Shown in pieces: positions 53,737 through 63,317 of a stretch of 64,000 nt of DNA. The notes beneath the pieces were generated by a model. That model made no database searches. It was not told where the DNA came from and worked only from the letters and a program-made list of their open reading frames with translations. The position numbers and the translations under genes were made by a program. Origin of the DNA: Asticcacaulis sp. SL142 (GTDB lineage Bacteria > Pseudomonadota > Alphaproteobacteria > Caulobacterales > Caulobacteraceae); NCBI RefSeq assembly GCF_026625745.1, contig NZ_CP113061.1, positions 1,637,501 to 1,701,500 of the forward strand. The letters run 5' to 3'. Position 1 is the first letter of the stretch. Each line of letters opens with the position of its first letter.

Positions 53737-54405
53737 ATGACCCTGCTCTCCCCCACCTGTAGTTTTTGCATAATCGCGGATCGTCCTGTTTTTCTGGACA
53801 TTTTCCGCGATCTTTACTTTGAATTACCGGCAGATCTGGAATCCGTATTTATCGCCCTTATGCGAGGCGATGTGGTCAGCAAAGACAAGCTCAACCGTCT
53901 GGTTGATCGTGGGATTATATCTGTACAGGGTGGAAGGCCTATAATTCCGGCCAAGTCTGCCGCCATCACCGGCAGCGCTCTCGAAGGCTTTAGCCCCGTC
54001 GCCCGCCATCCGTGGCGATACCTCCCGGAAATCGGCGCTATCCTGTTTGACTTTCACCACAGACTGAAGTCGCCCGGAGGGCTGTACCACATCATTCAAC
54101 GTTTCCGGCGACAAAAACTGGCTGCAAACGTCTCTTCACCGGCCTGTGCATCTGAGACAGGCCGCGCTTGTGAACTGGCAAGGCAGTTTACAGGTCTTCG
54201 CCCTGGCATTCCCATCAACACCATATGTCTTCTGGATTCTCTGGCTATGTTTGAATATCTGCGCCGCCGAAATATATGGCCAACCCTCGTGTTTGGGATA
54301 TCCCAGCGCCCATTCTCGGCCCATTGCTGGGTGCAACTGGACGGGACTGTCCTCAATGATGCGGTGGGCTATGTCCGCAGCCGCACGACTATCCTCACCG
54401 TCTGA
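53737..54405 (+). CDS. Lasso peptide B protein (leader-binding domain fused to leader peptidase)
   Basis: The 222-residue protein joins two functions. The N-terminal part (about 20-85, VFLDIFRDLYFELPADLESV; LNRLVDRGIISVQGGRP) is a PqqD-like leader recognition domain. The C-terminal transglutaminase-like cysteine protease removes the leader, with Cys in INTICLLDSLAMFEYL, His in FSAHCWVQLDG and Asp in VLNDAVGY. I used the ATG at 53737. A TTG at 53728 inside the hairpin is possible. The stop overlaps the start of the C gene (TGATG). Confidence 0.9.
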   Translation: MTLLSPTCSFCIIADRPVFLDIFRDLYFELPADLESVFIALMRGDVVSKDKLNRLVDRGIISVQGGRPIIPAKSAAITGSALEGFSPVARHPWRYLPEIGAILFDFHHRLKSPGGLYHIIQRFRRQKLAANVSSPACASETGRACELARQFTGLRPGIPINTICLLDSLAMFEYLRRRNIWPTLVFGISQRPFSAHCWVQLDGTVLNDAVGYVRSRTTILTV

Positions 54406-56165
54406 TGCTTAAAGCGTTCCTCGCTATGTTTAAAACATCGCCGGAAGGTGACGGTGAGTTTCACCGCCTTTGCCATAGAGCGAAAACATTTCCCGACACC
54501 CTGCCCGCCTTCTCAGGCCATGAGCTTGCCGTATTTACGCAAGGTCGGGTAAAGCCCCTTCCTTTGCACAACGAGCGCGGCGTCGTTCTGGGCGAGATGT
54601 TCACAGCCGGCCCGATCAGAGTACCCGTGCCGTATGTTGATGCCAACATGTCCGACAGGATTGTAGCTTCACGCGGTTCCTGGCTGATCGGGGCCGCGTG
54701 GGGCCGCTACCTCTTATGTCTTATGTCAGAGGACGGCCGGACACTTACCCTGATGCGTGATCCATCCGGCGGCCTTGATTGTTATTACTGGCGCCGCGAC
54801 GGGCTGATCATCATTACGTCCAGTCCGGAGATGGCCTCAGATATAACCGGAATACCCGCTGGTCCTGACTGGACAGCCATCGCCACTCAGCTCATTTACT
54901 CTAATCCGAAAGCGATTGAGACGGGCCTTTTGGGGGTGCGTGAACTCCTGCCCGGCACACGCCTCGATCTGACCGCAACAACAGAGACCCTGTCCACCGT
55001 GTGGACGCCGTGGACATTCGCCGACACATCAAATCAGATACGAAGTCCCTCTGAAGCGGTCAAAGTGCTGGACCAGACGCTCAGTTCCACTTTAAGGGCA
55101 TGGGCGCAGATCGCTGACCACGCACTGGTCGAACTATCCGGCGGGCTCGACTCTTCGATAATCGCCGCAGGGCTCTCATCAGGCCCTGCCCAACTCTCCT
55201 GCCTGAATCTTCGTACTGAAACGCCCGATGCCGATGAAAGCGACTACGCTACCGAACTGGCCGAGGCCTTTTTGCTTCCGCTGACAGTGGCTACCTTGGC
55301 GCCCGCCCTAACGCTCAACATACCTCGCCGCCGTACCTTCCGGCCTTCTTTAGACGTCCTTCAGCAGGCTACCAATGCTCAGTTTCGGCAGGCCGCAAAG
55401 ACTTTACACGTCGATAGCATCTTTACCGGTGCCGGTGGCGACGGGGTCTTTTGCTTTCTGAAGAACGCTGCACCCGTAACGGATGCCCTGTTAAGCTACG
55501 GGCCTGGGCCTGACGTCTTAAAAGCCCTCAATGACCTGACACAACTGCACCAGTGTACCCTTTGGACGGCGGCCAGCCTCGCGTTGAGGAAACTCGTAAG
55601 TCCTGCCAAGAGCCTTAGCAGAGTAGATCTAACCTTTTTGACGCCGGAAATGGCCGCCGTGCCAACACCCGTCCATCCCTGGTCGGACACCGGCTCACAC
55701 CGCACCCTGCCCGGCAAGGCCGAACATGTCCTGAGCCTGATTGCGGCCCAGAGATTCAGGGACAATTTTTCACGCGATGATATTGCTCCGGTTATTGCGC
55801 CGCTATTATCGCAACCGGTTATGGAGGCCTGTCTGCGCATCCCGACATGGATGTGGATTGATGGCGGTCGCAATCGCTCATGTGCGCGCGATGCGTTTCA
55901 AAACCGCCTGCCCCCGCGCGTCCTTGCCCGCAGGAGCAAGGGTAATTTCATGATAGTTTACACCGACGCCTATCATCGTCACAGGGAGGCGCTCCACGAC
56001 CTTCTGACCGGCGGCGCTCTCGCCCGTCAGGGTGTCGTCGATACAAAGGCGATCTCAGGTTTCATGAGCCAGCCGCTCCGGTTGCACGACAACCGCTTTC
56101 TTAAACTGTTTGAACTGGCCAAAATAGAAGGCTGGCTCGCAAGCTGGACAGATCCCCCTTACTGA
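54405..56165 (+). CDS. Lasso peptide cyclase C (asparagine synthetase-like)
   Basis: The 586-residue protein resembles asparagine synthetase B. The ATP site is HALVELSGGLDSSIIAAGL. A degenerate N-terminal amidotransferase-like half lacks the catalytic Cys2 (starts MLKAFLAMF). It activates the side chain of the acceptor Glu as AMP ester and closes the macrolactam with the core's first residue. The 3' end overlaps that of the isopeptidase gene by 7 bp in convergent orientation. Confidence 0.93.
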   Translation: MLKAFLAMFKTSPEGDGEFHRLCHRAKTFPDTLPAFSGHELAVFTQGRVKPLPLHNERGVVLGEMFTAGPIRVPVPYVDANMSDRIVASRGSWLIGAAWGRYLLCLMSEDGRTLTLMRDPSGGLDCYYWRRDGLIIITSSPEMASDITGIPAGPDWTAIATQLIYSNPKAIETGLLGVRELLPGTRLDLTATTETLSTVWTPWTFADTSNQIRSPSEAVKVLDQTLSSTLRAWAQIADHALVELSGGLDSSIIAAGLSSGPAQLSCLNLRTETPDADESDYATELAEAFLLPLTVATLAPALTLNIPRRRTFRPSLDVLQQATNAQFRQAAKTLHVDSIFTGAGGDGVFCFLKNAAPVTDALLSYGPGPDVLKALNDLTQLHQCTLWTAASLALRKLVSPAKSLSRVDLTFLTPEMAAVPTPVHPWSDTGSHRTLPGKAEHVLSLIAAQRFRDNFSRDDIAPVIAPLLSQPVMEACLRIPTWMWIDGGRNRSCARDAFQNRLPPRVLARRSKGNFMIVYTDAYHRHREALHDLLTGGALARQGVVDTKAISGFMSQPLRLHDNRFLKLFELAKIEGWLASWTDPPY

Positions 56166-58192
56166 GCCGGTTCAGGTACGGCGCGCCTGGCTTTCAAAAC
56201 CCGCCACCGTGCGTATTGATCCGCCTTATGTGGATCAGGATCTTCATAGTCGGCCAGCCAGAACCTGAACCAGTCAAGGTTTCTCGCATACACGGCCAGT
56301 TTCTGCCGAGGCTGAACCTTGTTGTGGGGAGCAAACGGAAAGGCGTAAAGCTCTGTTGGCGCGCGCTGATTGCGCATAGGGATATAGTACTCCAGTGCGC
56401 CCCAGTATTCCTGTTCCGGCATCTGAAGCAGCAAGGGTTCAGTGATTTCATCAATGTTCAGCGCCGGCGATATAACTTTCCAGGCATCAGAGGAAACCTC
56501 CGGTGCATCAAGTCCCCATGAGGCCTTGAGTTCACGCCAATAGTCGTCCCCCTGAAGGCTGCGCAGTGTATAGGCCAGCGGTGAGGTCATCGGTGAAGAC
56601 ACGGATGCGGCGGCTATCAGATCCGATTTCATCAGAGTCCACATGACGACTTCGCTGCCAAAGCTTAAGCCCCCCATACCGACCCGGTGAGGATCTATAT
56701 CACCGCGCTTGCTTAAGTGCCGGATAGCACCCTCAACGGCATCGAGACCATAGCCATACCGTACCTTCGGGTCTCTGGGATAACCGAAGGGCCGGTTGAT
56801 GCACAGGGCGGATATCCCCTGAGCAGCAAAGACGGCCAGTGGCCATTCGTCACCCGCTGCCCCCCTGAGAAACCCCGGACAGCTATTGTAGGCGATCATC
56901 AGCGGGCTACGGGGTGACGGACTTTTCAGATACCAGCCGGAATAGACCCTGCCGCTGGCCCCCGACCAGTTCAGCAAAACGGCCTCACCGTAAGCATTGC
57001 GCGTGTCGGCATTGGGATCGGCCAGAACCGTTTCCCGCCCGCTGGTCAGATCGATAGCCACCAGACGGGGCGGTGCGGTGGCTGCCGACGAAACACACAC
57101 CAAAGCCGCCTCACCGGCCACGCAGGGGGTATTTGGACTGCGGCTTCCCGCCAGCAGCCCCTCGCCTTTTCTCACCGTCCGGATCTGCCCCGACTTTATA
57201 TCCCAGACCTTCAGACTTTGACTTAGGCCCTCCCGATATGACGTCACGGTGAACGCGATCTGACTGGCCTGTCTCAACGGAAGCAGGGACGCAATTTCCC
57301 CATCCTCGCAAGTGCGCCCCTCGCGCCAGTTCGCCGCCGCCTCGTGCCCGTCTCTGATATAGACTACCTCCTGACACGGCGGGTCCAGAAGCTGCGGATC
57401 GGCCCCCATCCGCCGTACCTCAGCGACCCCGCCGCCGGACACAATGACTGACAGCCCCGCCGATCTCTTTGTTGGTTCAGCGACAGACGAAACAACCGAC
57501 GGATCGTCAGTAGTTCCCGTAACCAGATCCAAAACCCTCACCTCACTCACAGCAAGGAGACTTTGCCGTCCAGCCCATCCGGACTGTTTTTGGGTGGTTG
57601 GGCGCTCATTGACGTGCGCCGACCTGAACAGCCCCTGCCCCGGCACGGTCGTCTGATCGATTAAAATACCCTGTTCAGCCTCAGCCGCTTCAGCCCCGGC
57701 GAGCAAGGCGAGATCGGGCCCTGACTGGTAGCGCAGATATCGTCCGTCCGGAGACAAAGTAAACGACAGAACATCGGCATTTTCCGGAGTCAGCCTGCGC
57801 GACTGATGTCCGCCACGGTCTGCCCACCAGACAGATATACGGCCATCCATCAGGGCCCTGAAAAATATCCCCTGACCGTCCAGCGACCATACCGGCGGCT
57901 CCGTGACCGACAGGCCTGCCACACCGCGAATGGGCACACCTCCATCGGCGACGACCAGCGGCCTTTGAGATCCGTCTACGGGCTGGATATACCAGATGGA
58001 ATCGTAGCTGTTTCGCGCCAGACTGGCCTGTTCCACCCGGTATGCGACGGTGCGGCCATCGGGCGATACCGCGAGGTTTGAAATATCCTTGGTCTCAATC
58101 AGCGTGCGGTGGGTGGGCTCAGCGGCCCTGACCATAACCGACATCAGGCCACAGCTTATCAGCACCGCGGACATCAGAACGCGAGGGAACAT
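56159..58192 (-). CDS. Lasso peptide isopeptidase (S9 prolyl oligopeptidase type)
   Basis: The 677-residue protein has a signal peptide (MFPRVLMSAVLISCGLMSVMVRA in part), a beta-propeller N-terminal half (TPENADVLSFTLSPDGRYLRY) and an alpha/beta-hydrolase C-terminal domain with the nucleophile in VGMGGLSFGSEVVMW and the histidine in FPFAPHNKVQPRQKL. AtxE-type isopeptidases in Asticcacaulis open the lasso ring, and the presence of a TonB receptor suggests uptake followed by breakdown of the peptide. A terminator lies just upstream. Confidence 0.9.
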   Translation of the reverse strand: MFPRVLMSAVLISCGLMSVMVRAAEPTHRTLIETKDISNLAVSPDGRTVAYRVEQASLARNSYDSIWYIQPVDGSQRPLVVADGGVPIRGVAGLSVTEPPVWSLDGQGIFFRALMDGRISVWWADRGGHQSRRLTPENADVLSFTLSPDGRYLRYQSGPDLALLAGAEAAEAEQGILIDQTTVPGQGLFRSAHVNERPTTQKQSGWAGRQSLLAVSEVRVLDLVTGTTDDPSVVSSVAEPTKRSAGLSVIVSGGGVAEVRRMGADPQLLDPPCQEVVYIRDGHEAAANWREGRTCEDGEIASLLPLRQASQIAFTVTSYREGLSQSLKVWDIKSGQIRTVRKGEGLLAGSRSPNTPCVAGEAALVCVSSAATAPPRLVAIDLTSGRETVLADPNADTRNAYGEAVLLNWSGASGRVYSGWYLKSPSPRSPLMIAYNSCPGFLRGAAGDEWPLAVFAAQGISALCINRPFGYPRDPKVRYGYGLDAVEGAIRHLSKRGDIDPHRVGMGGLSFGSEVVMWTLMKSDLIAAASVSSPMTSPLAYTLRSLQGDDYWRELKASWGLDAPEVSSDAWKVISPALNIDEITEPLLLQMPEQEYWGALEYYIPMRNQRAPTELYAFPFAPHNKVQPRQKLAVYARNLDWFRFWLADYEDPDPHKADQYARWRVLKARRAVPEPAQ

Positions 58193-58205
58193 TTGACACT
58201 CATAA

Positions 58206-58241
58206 AGTAAAAGGGGCTCCGCTCCGGAGGTGGCGGAGCCC
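58206..58241 (-). terminator. Rho-independent terminator after the TonB receptor gene
   Basis: On the minus strand GGGCTCCGC pairs with GCGGAGCCC across a 10-base loop (58214-58241), followed by CTTTTACTTT. It ends transcripts from the receptor gene just before the isopeptidase start (58192). The isopeptidase may thus rely on readthrough or its own promoter. Confidence 0.82.
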
Positions 58242-58247
58242 AGGTGG

Positions 58248-60824
58248 TCAGAAGCGCTTTTTCAGGCTGGCTGAGATAAAGCGTCCGACTGCGGTTGTGT
58301 TGGTACTGTCAAACAAAATGCCGGTGGTTGAGGCCCCGCCACCCCGCGCATAGGGCGGCGATCGGTCAAACAGATTGGTGACAGCCAACGTAGCTTCGAC
58401 CTCTCTGAGCGCTCCGGTCCAGCCCGGACGATAGCCGAGCACCAGATCGAAGGTTGTCCATGACCCGATGTGCTCAACGGGCGTGACATAGGTGTCGCTG
58501 GCACCCGAAACATGATTGATGGTTCCGGTCAGGGTGACGGTCTCACGCGACAGGGTGGCCCCTGCCCTCACCCGCCCTTGCGGAGGCCCGAACAGGACAC
58601 CGCTGATACTCGTGGTCGGCGCCCCCGGCACAGTATTCTGGTCGATGGTCAGGTCTGTGGCATTGAGGAACAGATCAATATCCCCGCTCCCGGTCTCAAA
58701 GCTCTTTCGAACCGACATATCGAGCCCGTAAATATGTTGCCCGGCGGCATTAATGTTGCGGTTTTCGACCAGCGCAATGACGTTGGCCGGATCATAGCGC
58801 AAGCCATTGGTGTTGTTATTGAAGGTGAAGGCCTGAGCGAGGGCCTCGGCCTGCTCGGCCAGCGTCGGGTTTACCGTCACGAACTGGGCGAAATCCGGGT
58901 TGGACAAGGCCTGTGTATAGGGGACGACCGGTTGCACGACCCGGTCCTCATATTCGATATCGAACCAGGTCAGAGATATCCGCAGCGGCCGGTCGCGACG
59001 CGACGTCCAGTCCATGCCGAACGTCCAGTTTTCAGACGTTTCCGGCTCAAGATCGGGGTTGCCACCGTTTTTGAACATGACGGTGCCTGTTCCCGTGCCG
59101 CCGACTGTGGTGGCTCGGTAAAGGCTGGCGCCGGGCGGTGACGACACCAGATTCATAAGCGGTGCCTTGAACGACGTGCCTTGAGTGGCCCGAACAGCCA
59201 GCCCCGGCAACGGCACATAGCGCACGCCCAACTTATAGGTCGAAGCCGATCCAAAATGATCATAGGTTTCTGAACGGCCCGACAGATTGACCAGCAGCTC
59301 ATTGAGCCCGGTGCGCGATGCTGAGGGCGCAATCACCGGCACTGGGACTTCGCCGTAAGCATAGCTAACATTCCGGTCGGTCCGCCAGGGATAGACAAGG
59401 GTTGAGGACACGCGGTTGAAGTCTTCGGCGCGATAGCCGGCTCCCACCGCCAGTTTGACAGCCCCCGTCGGCAGGGTGAAGGCTGTGCCGCTGGCCGTAA
59501 CTTCGGCGTATTGCGTAACGCTTTGCATTGCGGTCATAGACCGCGTCCCGTTACTGCGGACTATGGTGTAGGAACCGCGCGCGCGGGCATAGTTGGTATC
59601 GAGGCGTGCCGTCCAGTCCCCGCGCAGCAACAATCTGGCAGATGGTGCCAAAAACCATGTGGTGACTTTGAGACCGTTGCGATTGGCCGTGGCACTAAAC
59701 GAGGACTGCGATTTCTGGTCGGTGTCGCTGGTATTGTAATAGGCGTCGACTGAAAGTTCGAGACGATCGCCCAGCGACTGTCCGGCGGCAATGAAGACCG
59801 ATTTGCGTTCATAGGGCTGGATGATGTTGTTAAAGGCCGGTGCGGCAGCGGTTTCATCGCGCTGCGCAAAGGCAATCGCGTCCTGGCGGCTAAACTCCGC
59901 ACTCGCCAGCGCATGACCGGCCGACCAGGTCTTACCGGACAGCACACTGTAGCTCTGCGAAAACCCGCCGCCCTGTGTACTGTCACCCAGACGCACACTG
60001 GCCTCCGTCCCGTCAAAATCTTTGCGCAGGACAAAATTGACGACCCCGGCCACCGCATCTGAGCCATAGACCGCCGAGGAACCATCGGTGACGATTTCGA
60101 CGTTTTGAATGGCGCCCAGCGGAATACCGGAGATATCGACACCGCCGAACGGGCCCTCGGACGCCATACGATGACCGTTCAGCAAGACGAGCGTGGCATC
60201 ACTGCCAATACCGCGCAGATTGACGGTCGAGGCATTGAACAAATTGATGTTCGATCCGACAGGATTGTTGAGCACGCCGGGATTTTGTCCGCCGGAAAAG
60301 GTTTCAGGCAGGCTGCGGACGAGATCGCCGGTCTGGCCATAGCCGGAGCGCTCAATATCGCCGCGTGAGACCGACCTCGCCGGAGAGGTCGCGGGCGCCC
60401 CGGTGATATGGGTACCCGTCACCACCACTTCGAGTATGTCCACCGGCGCGTGGATATCCGCCCCGGCCCCTTCCGGCTTTGCCGGACTTCCCTTCACCTT
60501 TAAGACAATGAGGTCCGCGGTCTGACGGGCGATTTCCAGCCGGCTGCCAGCCAGTATGAGAGACAGCGCTTCCTGCCGCGTCAGCCGACCGCTCACCGAT
60601 CGCGCCACAGTCTGGGACGCGATATCATGGTCAAAGATGATCTGCGTGCCGGACTGACGCGCAAACTCGTTCAGGACCTGAGCGGTCGTCGCCGCTTTAA
60701 TCTCAAAGGTCTGAACCTCCGCCTGAGCAAAGGCTCCGGCCGGTAAGGCCAGAGTCAGGCTGGCCACAAGGGCCAGTATGGAACAGGATCGTCTGAGCGC
60801 CGGAGCGCAGGTTTGGTTTATCAT
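58248..60824 (-). CDS. TonB-dependent receptor with STN signalling domain
   Basis: The 858-residue outer-membrane receptor has a signal peptide (LALVASLTLALPAGAFA) and an STN domain (about residues 35-110, FEIKAATTAQVLNEFARQSG; VARSVSGRLTRQEALSLIL) that signals to FecR. A plug domain (EVVVTGTHITG; NLRGIGSDATLVLLNGHRM; DGSSAVYGSDAVAGVVNFVL) and a 22-strand barrel end in RFISASLKKRF. STN-type transducers sense their ligand and switch on the sigma factor via FecR. The lasso peptide is the likely ligand. FecR lies upstream by 90 bp. Confidence 0.93.
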   Translation of the reverse strand: MINQTCAPALRRSCSILALVASLTLALPAGAFAQAEVQTFEIKAATTAQVLNEFARQSGTQIIFDHDIASQTVARSVSGRLTRQEALSLILAGSRLEIARQTADLIVLKVKGSPAKPEGAGADIHAPVDILEVVVTGTHITGAPATSPARSVSRGDIERSGYGQTGDLVRSLPETFSGGQNPGVLNNPVGSNINLFNASTVNLRGIGSDATLVLLNGHRMASEGPFGGVDISGIPLGAIQNVEIVTDGSSAVYGSDAVAGVVNFVLRKDFDGTEASVRLGDSTQGGGFSQSYSVLSGKTWSAGHALASAEFSRQDAIAFAQRDETAAAPAFNNIIQPYERKSVFIAAGQSLGDRLELSVDAYYNTSDTDQKSQSSFSATANRNGLKVTTWFLAPSARLLLRGDWTARLDTNYARARGSYTIVRSNGTRSMTAMQSVTQYAEVTASGTAFTLPTGAVKLAVGAGYRAEDFNRVSSTLVYPWRTDRNVSYAYGEVPVPVIAPSASRTGLNELLVNLSGRSETYDHFGSASTYKLGVRYVPLPGLAVRATQGTSFKAPLMNLVSSPPGASLYRATTVGGTGTGTVMFKNGGNPDLEPETSENWTFGMDWTSRRDRPLRISLTWFDIEYEDRVVQPVVPYTQALSNPDFAQFVTVNPTLAEQAEALAQAFTFNNNTNGLRYDPANVIALVENRNINAAGQHIYGLDMSVRKSFETGSGDIDLFLNATDLTIDQNTVPGAPTTSISGVLFGPPQGRVRAGATLSRETVTLTGTINHVSGASDTYVTPVEHIGSWTTFDLVLGYRPGWTGALREVEATLAVTNLFDRSPPYARGGGASTTGILFDSTNTTAVGRFISASLKKRF

Positions 60825-60914
60825 TTATCCCCTCGCAATTCGTGTCACATTTGTGACGTGCGAGGATAGAGATCGACAAGACCCTAAAAACCGCCAACGC
60901 GCGACGAAACTTTT

Positions 60915-61859
60915 TTATTTCGTCAGAATAATTGTGCCTTCAGCGTCACGCATGGCCCGGATACCAAAGCCCGCTTCCAGCCCGGTCAGAAACACCGTCG
61001 GGTCACTGGTTTTAAACCGACCGCCCAGATGAACCGACGACAAAGCCGGATCGCCCAACACCAATTTGTGCGGCAGGTAGCGGTTATATTCTTCGATCAC
61101 CTGACCAAGCGACTGCCCCGTCAGGACCAGTTCCCCCTGCCGCCATCCGGCAACGAACGCGCGCTCATCTTCCGTGACCGGCCGGACCCGAATCGAGCGG
61201 TCAGCGGCTATAGCTGTCTGCCCACCCGGAATGACCCGTCCCTGCCCTTCGGTCCCTCCTGCATCAATATGGCCCTGCCCCTGAAGCACCATAAGCTCAA
61301 GGGCCTCACCCCGCAGGCGCAGATTGAACTTCCCCTGCGTGGACCGTAGGGTCTGGCCCGCGGCAAACACCTGACAGACGACGGAGGACGCCATCAGATC
61401 AAGCGCCAGTTCACCCTGCCTGAGCCAGATTTTACGCACCGTATCGGTAAACTGCCAGCTCACGGATGACGCCGTATTTACCTCAAGGGCACTGCCATCG
61501 CGCAGGATCAGGGAGCGCTGCTCACCAACTGCGGTCTCGGCCGATGACCGTCCGGCGCCAAAGAGCGTAGCCCCCACCGTACCGGCACCCACAGCTATGC
61601 CGAAACCGCCCAAGGCCATCAGGAGCCGTCGGCGATCCGGGCGCGAACGCTCCAGTTCAGGTTCCGGTAACAACGGGCGAAGCCGGTTGATATGATGATT
61701 GAGACCGGCGACGCGCGCAAAGGCGGCGGCATGTCGGGGATCAGCGTCACGCCAGGCATTAAAGTCATCAGCGGTGGCAGAGCCGGAATCAAGCCGCGCC
61801 AGCCACAGCCCGGCTGTGGTCAACAGATCGTCAGCTTGAGGCTCGTCCGAGGCAGTCAC
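60915..61859 (-). CDS. fecR: FecR-type anti-sigma factor
   Basis: The 314-residue protein has the cytoplasmic N-terminal DUF4880 region (GLWLARLDSGSATADDFNAWRDADPRHAAAFARV in part), a membrane segment (GGFGIAVGAGTVGATLFGAG) and the periplasmic FecR domain (ERSLILRDGSALEVNTASSV-like; KIWLRQGELALDLMAS). A C-terminal part is STN-like (QVIEEYNRYLPHKL; FGIRAMRDAEGTIILTK). It should hold the sigma protein encoded upstream until the receptor binds its ligand. It starts with GTG 61859. Confidence 0.9.
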   Translation of the reverse strand: MTASDEPQADDLLTTAGLWLARLDSGSATADDFNAWRDADPRHAAAFARVAGLNHHINRLRPLLPEPELERSRPDRRRLLMALGGFGIAVGAGTVGATLFGAGRSSAETAVGEQRSLILRDGSALEVNTASSVSWQFTDTVRKIWLRQGELALDLMASSVVCQVFAAGQTLRSTQGKFNLRLRGEALELMVLQGQGHIDAGGTEGQGRVIPGGQTAIAADRSIRVRPVTEDERAFVAGWRQGELVLTGQSLGQVIEEYNRYLPHKLVLGDPALSSVHLGGRFKTSDPTVFLTGLEAGFGIRAMRDAEGTIILTK

Positions 61860-61927
61860 GTCAATGTTCCGGATGTGGCAGGCATAAGTTCATTCCGCAA
61901 GACCGCCATGGCGTCAAGGTCAGAGTT

Positions 61928-62737
61928 CTAATCTGCACGCGATGATCGGGAATTGCGCGGCTTCGTTTTGACCCAGCGGGGGTCAGCGTCCGCCAGCCTT
62001 TCGGTCAGGGTGGCCATGCCGAGTGCCAGATGGGTTTCAGCCGCCGACAGGGATATACCAAGCTGCCGGGCAACCTCACGGAGGGGGATGTCCTGAAGCT
62101 TGCGCATTTTGAGAACCTTACGCCGCTGAGCCGGCATGGTCTCAATCGCCTCAAGGATACGGGCCAGTTCCTCGCGCGACGACATGACGTCAAAGGCATC
62201 CGGGGACACGTCGGCGAAAGAACAGGCCTCAGTGGCCAGAAGCGGCCGCATCGGCACCACATTGCGACGGCGGATAATATTGCGCCCCAGATTCATAACC
62301 GTCTGCAGCACATAGGCCTTGGCACTTTCAATGGAGCGCCAGCGGTCGCCGGTCAGCACCTGCGCATAGGCCTCCTGCACCAGATCGCGGGCACTGTCGC
62401 GGTCATCGGTAAGGGTGCGGGCAACCCATAGAAAATCCCGTTCATGAAGATAGACAGAGTTGAAAAACCACAGGTCGACATCGCGCGTCACGCCGCTGGT
62501 GACCGGGCGCGGTCCACCCTCCCCGTCAAAGAAGACCGACACGTCCACCTTAAGGGCCTTGGCAAGTCGATAGATCATCGGGGTGTCAGCCTGCACCCTA
62601 CCCTCCTCAAGGGCCTGCACATAATCCGGCGTCTCCCTTATACGCCTTGCCAGTTGTGCAATCGATATCTTTTTTTGCAGACGCTGTTTTCGGATTTGCG
62701 CCGGACTGATAACGACAACTTTTTGAAGCTCCGACAT
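61928..62737 (-). CDS. ECF sigma factor with N-terminal XRE-type HTH domain
   Basis: The protein (269 residues from ATG 62737; a GTG at 62761 adds eight) starts with an XRE-type HTH (RKQRLQKKISIAQLARRIRE; DYVQALEEGRVQADTPMIYRLAKALKV, in part, about residues 15-70). A sigma-70 region 2 (FLWVARTLTDDRDSARDLVQ; AKAYVLQTVMNLGRN) and region 4 (MPAQRRKVLKMRKLQDIPLR; LGISLSAAETHLALGM) follow. Sigma factors paired with FecR normally lack the extra HTH. The fusion may bind an operator to anchor or limit its action. It is the first gene of the sigma-FecR-receptor unit. Confidence 0.88.
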   Translation of the reverse strand: MSELQKVVVISPAQIRKQRLQKKISIAQLARRIRETPDYVQALEEGRVQADTPMIYRLAKALKVDVSVFFDGEGGPRPVTSGVTRDVDLWFFNSVYLHERDFLWVARTLTDDRDSARDLVQEAYAQVLTGDRWRSIESAKAYVLQTVMNLGRNIIRRRNVVPMRPLLATEACSFADVSPDAFDVMSSREELARILEAIETMPAQRRKVLKMRKLQDIPLREVARQLGISLSAAETHLALGMATLTERLADADPRWVKTKPRNSRSSRAD

Positions 62738-62864
62738 CAGAGATTTGTCCCTTTGCGTCACCCATAAGAGATTGTGATGATTACGTTAAGCCTCAGGACT
62801 ATATGCCATCGGGTGAAGTTCACTGTGCATACAACCGCGCCCCGCAACACCATCTGGAACAGAA

Positions 62865-62882
62865 TGTAGATGTAAATCTACA
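62865..62882 (+). promoter_or_regulatory. Operator-like dyad upstream of XRE gene 1
   Basis: TGTAGAT-GTAA-ATCTACA is a perfect 7-bp inverted repeat 45 bp before the start codon. The same arms with a different 4-base spacer recur before XRE gene 2, which argues for a binding site. It also lies in the promoter area of the divergent sigma gene. Confidence 0.75.
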
Positions 62883-62910
62883 TATTGTACATATCCGAGA
62901 TCGGGCTTTG

Positions 62911-62925
62911 AGAACATTTTGTTCT
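62911..62925 (+). promoter_or_regulatory. Second dyad touching the start of XRE gene 1
   Basis: AGAACATTTTGTTCT is a perfect 6-bp dyad that ends one base before the ATG. A related dyad abuts the second XRE gene. No ribosome site lies in front of either gene, so leaderless transcripts starting in or beside this site are possible. Confidence 0.65.
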
Positions 62926-62926
62926 T

Positions 62927-63241
62927 ATGGAGATACTGTCCCGGAAGTTGAAAGAGCGCGCCGAGGCTTTGGGCATTTCTAATGCTCAGGCTGCTAAACT
63001 CTGCGGGCTAGATGGGAGGACATATGGTCATTATGTCAGTGGCAGAAGTCGTCCAAACTATGAGAATCTTTTGAAAATCTCGAACGCCTTGGGTACTTCC
63101 CCTAATCTGTTGCTTGGATTTCATACTGATCCGACTTCGGCGGAAATTGCGCAACTGGTTGAGACCTGTCGCAACCTTTCAGCTGAGCAGCTTCGAATGC
63201 TAGTTTCTATCGCCGAACTTACCCGTAAAAATGGGCCATAA
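62927..63241 (+). CDS. XRE-family repressor, copy 1
   Basis: The 104-residue protein has a Cro/CI-type HTH at about residues 7-60 (KLKERAEALGISNAQAAKLCG; YGHYVSGRSRPNYENLLKIS; LLLGF) and a helical C-terminal tail. It is related to the next gene. Divergence from the sigma gene, with two inverted repeats in the 190-bp gap, suggests it represses itself and perhaps the sigma gene. Confidence 0.88.
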   Translation: MEILSRKLKERAEALGISNAQAAKLCGLDGRTYGHYVSGRSRPNYENLLKISNALGTSPNLLLGFHTDPTSAEIAQLVETCRNLSAEQLRMLVSIAELTRKNGP

Positions 63242-63255
63242 ACGTAAGTACAAAA

Positions 63256-63273
63256 TGTAGATTTTGATCTACA
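63256..63273 (+). promoter_or_regulatory. Operator-like dyad upstream of XRE gene 2
   Basis: TGTAGAT-TTTG-ATCTACA has the same arms as the dyad at 62865-62882 and lies 45 bp before the start codon, at nearly the same distance. Confidence 0.75.
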
Positions 63274-63300
63274 AAACATACATGGAGGTAAGTTGATCTT

Positions 63301-63317
63301 GGGAACATTTTGTACCC
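63301..63317 (+). promoter_or_regulatory. Second dyad abutting the start of XRE gene 2
   Basis: GGGAACATTTTGTACCC is an imperfect dyad directly before the ATG at 63318. It shares GAACATTTTGT with the site at 62911-62925. Confidence 0.62.
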
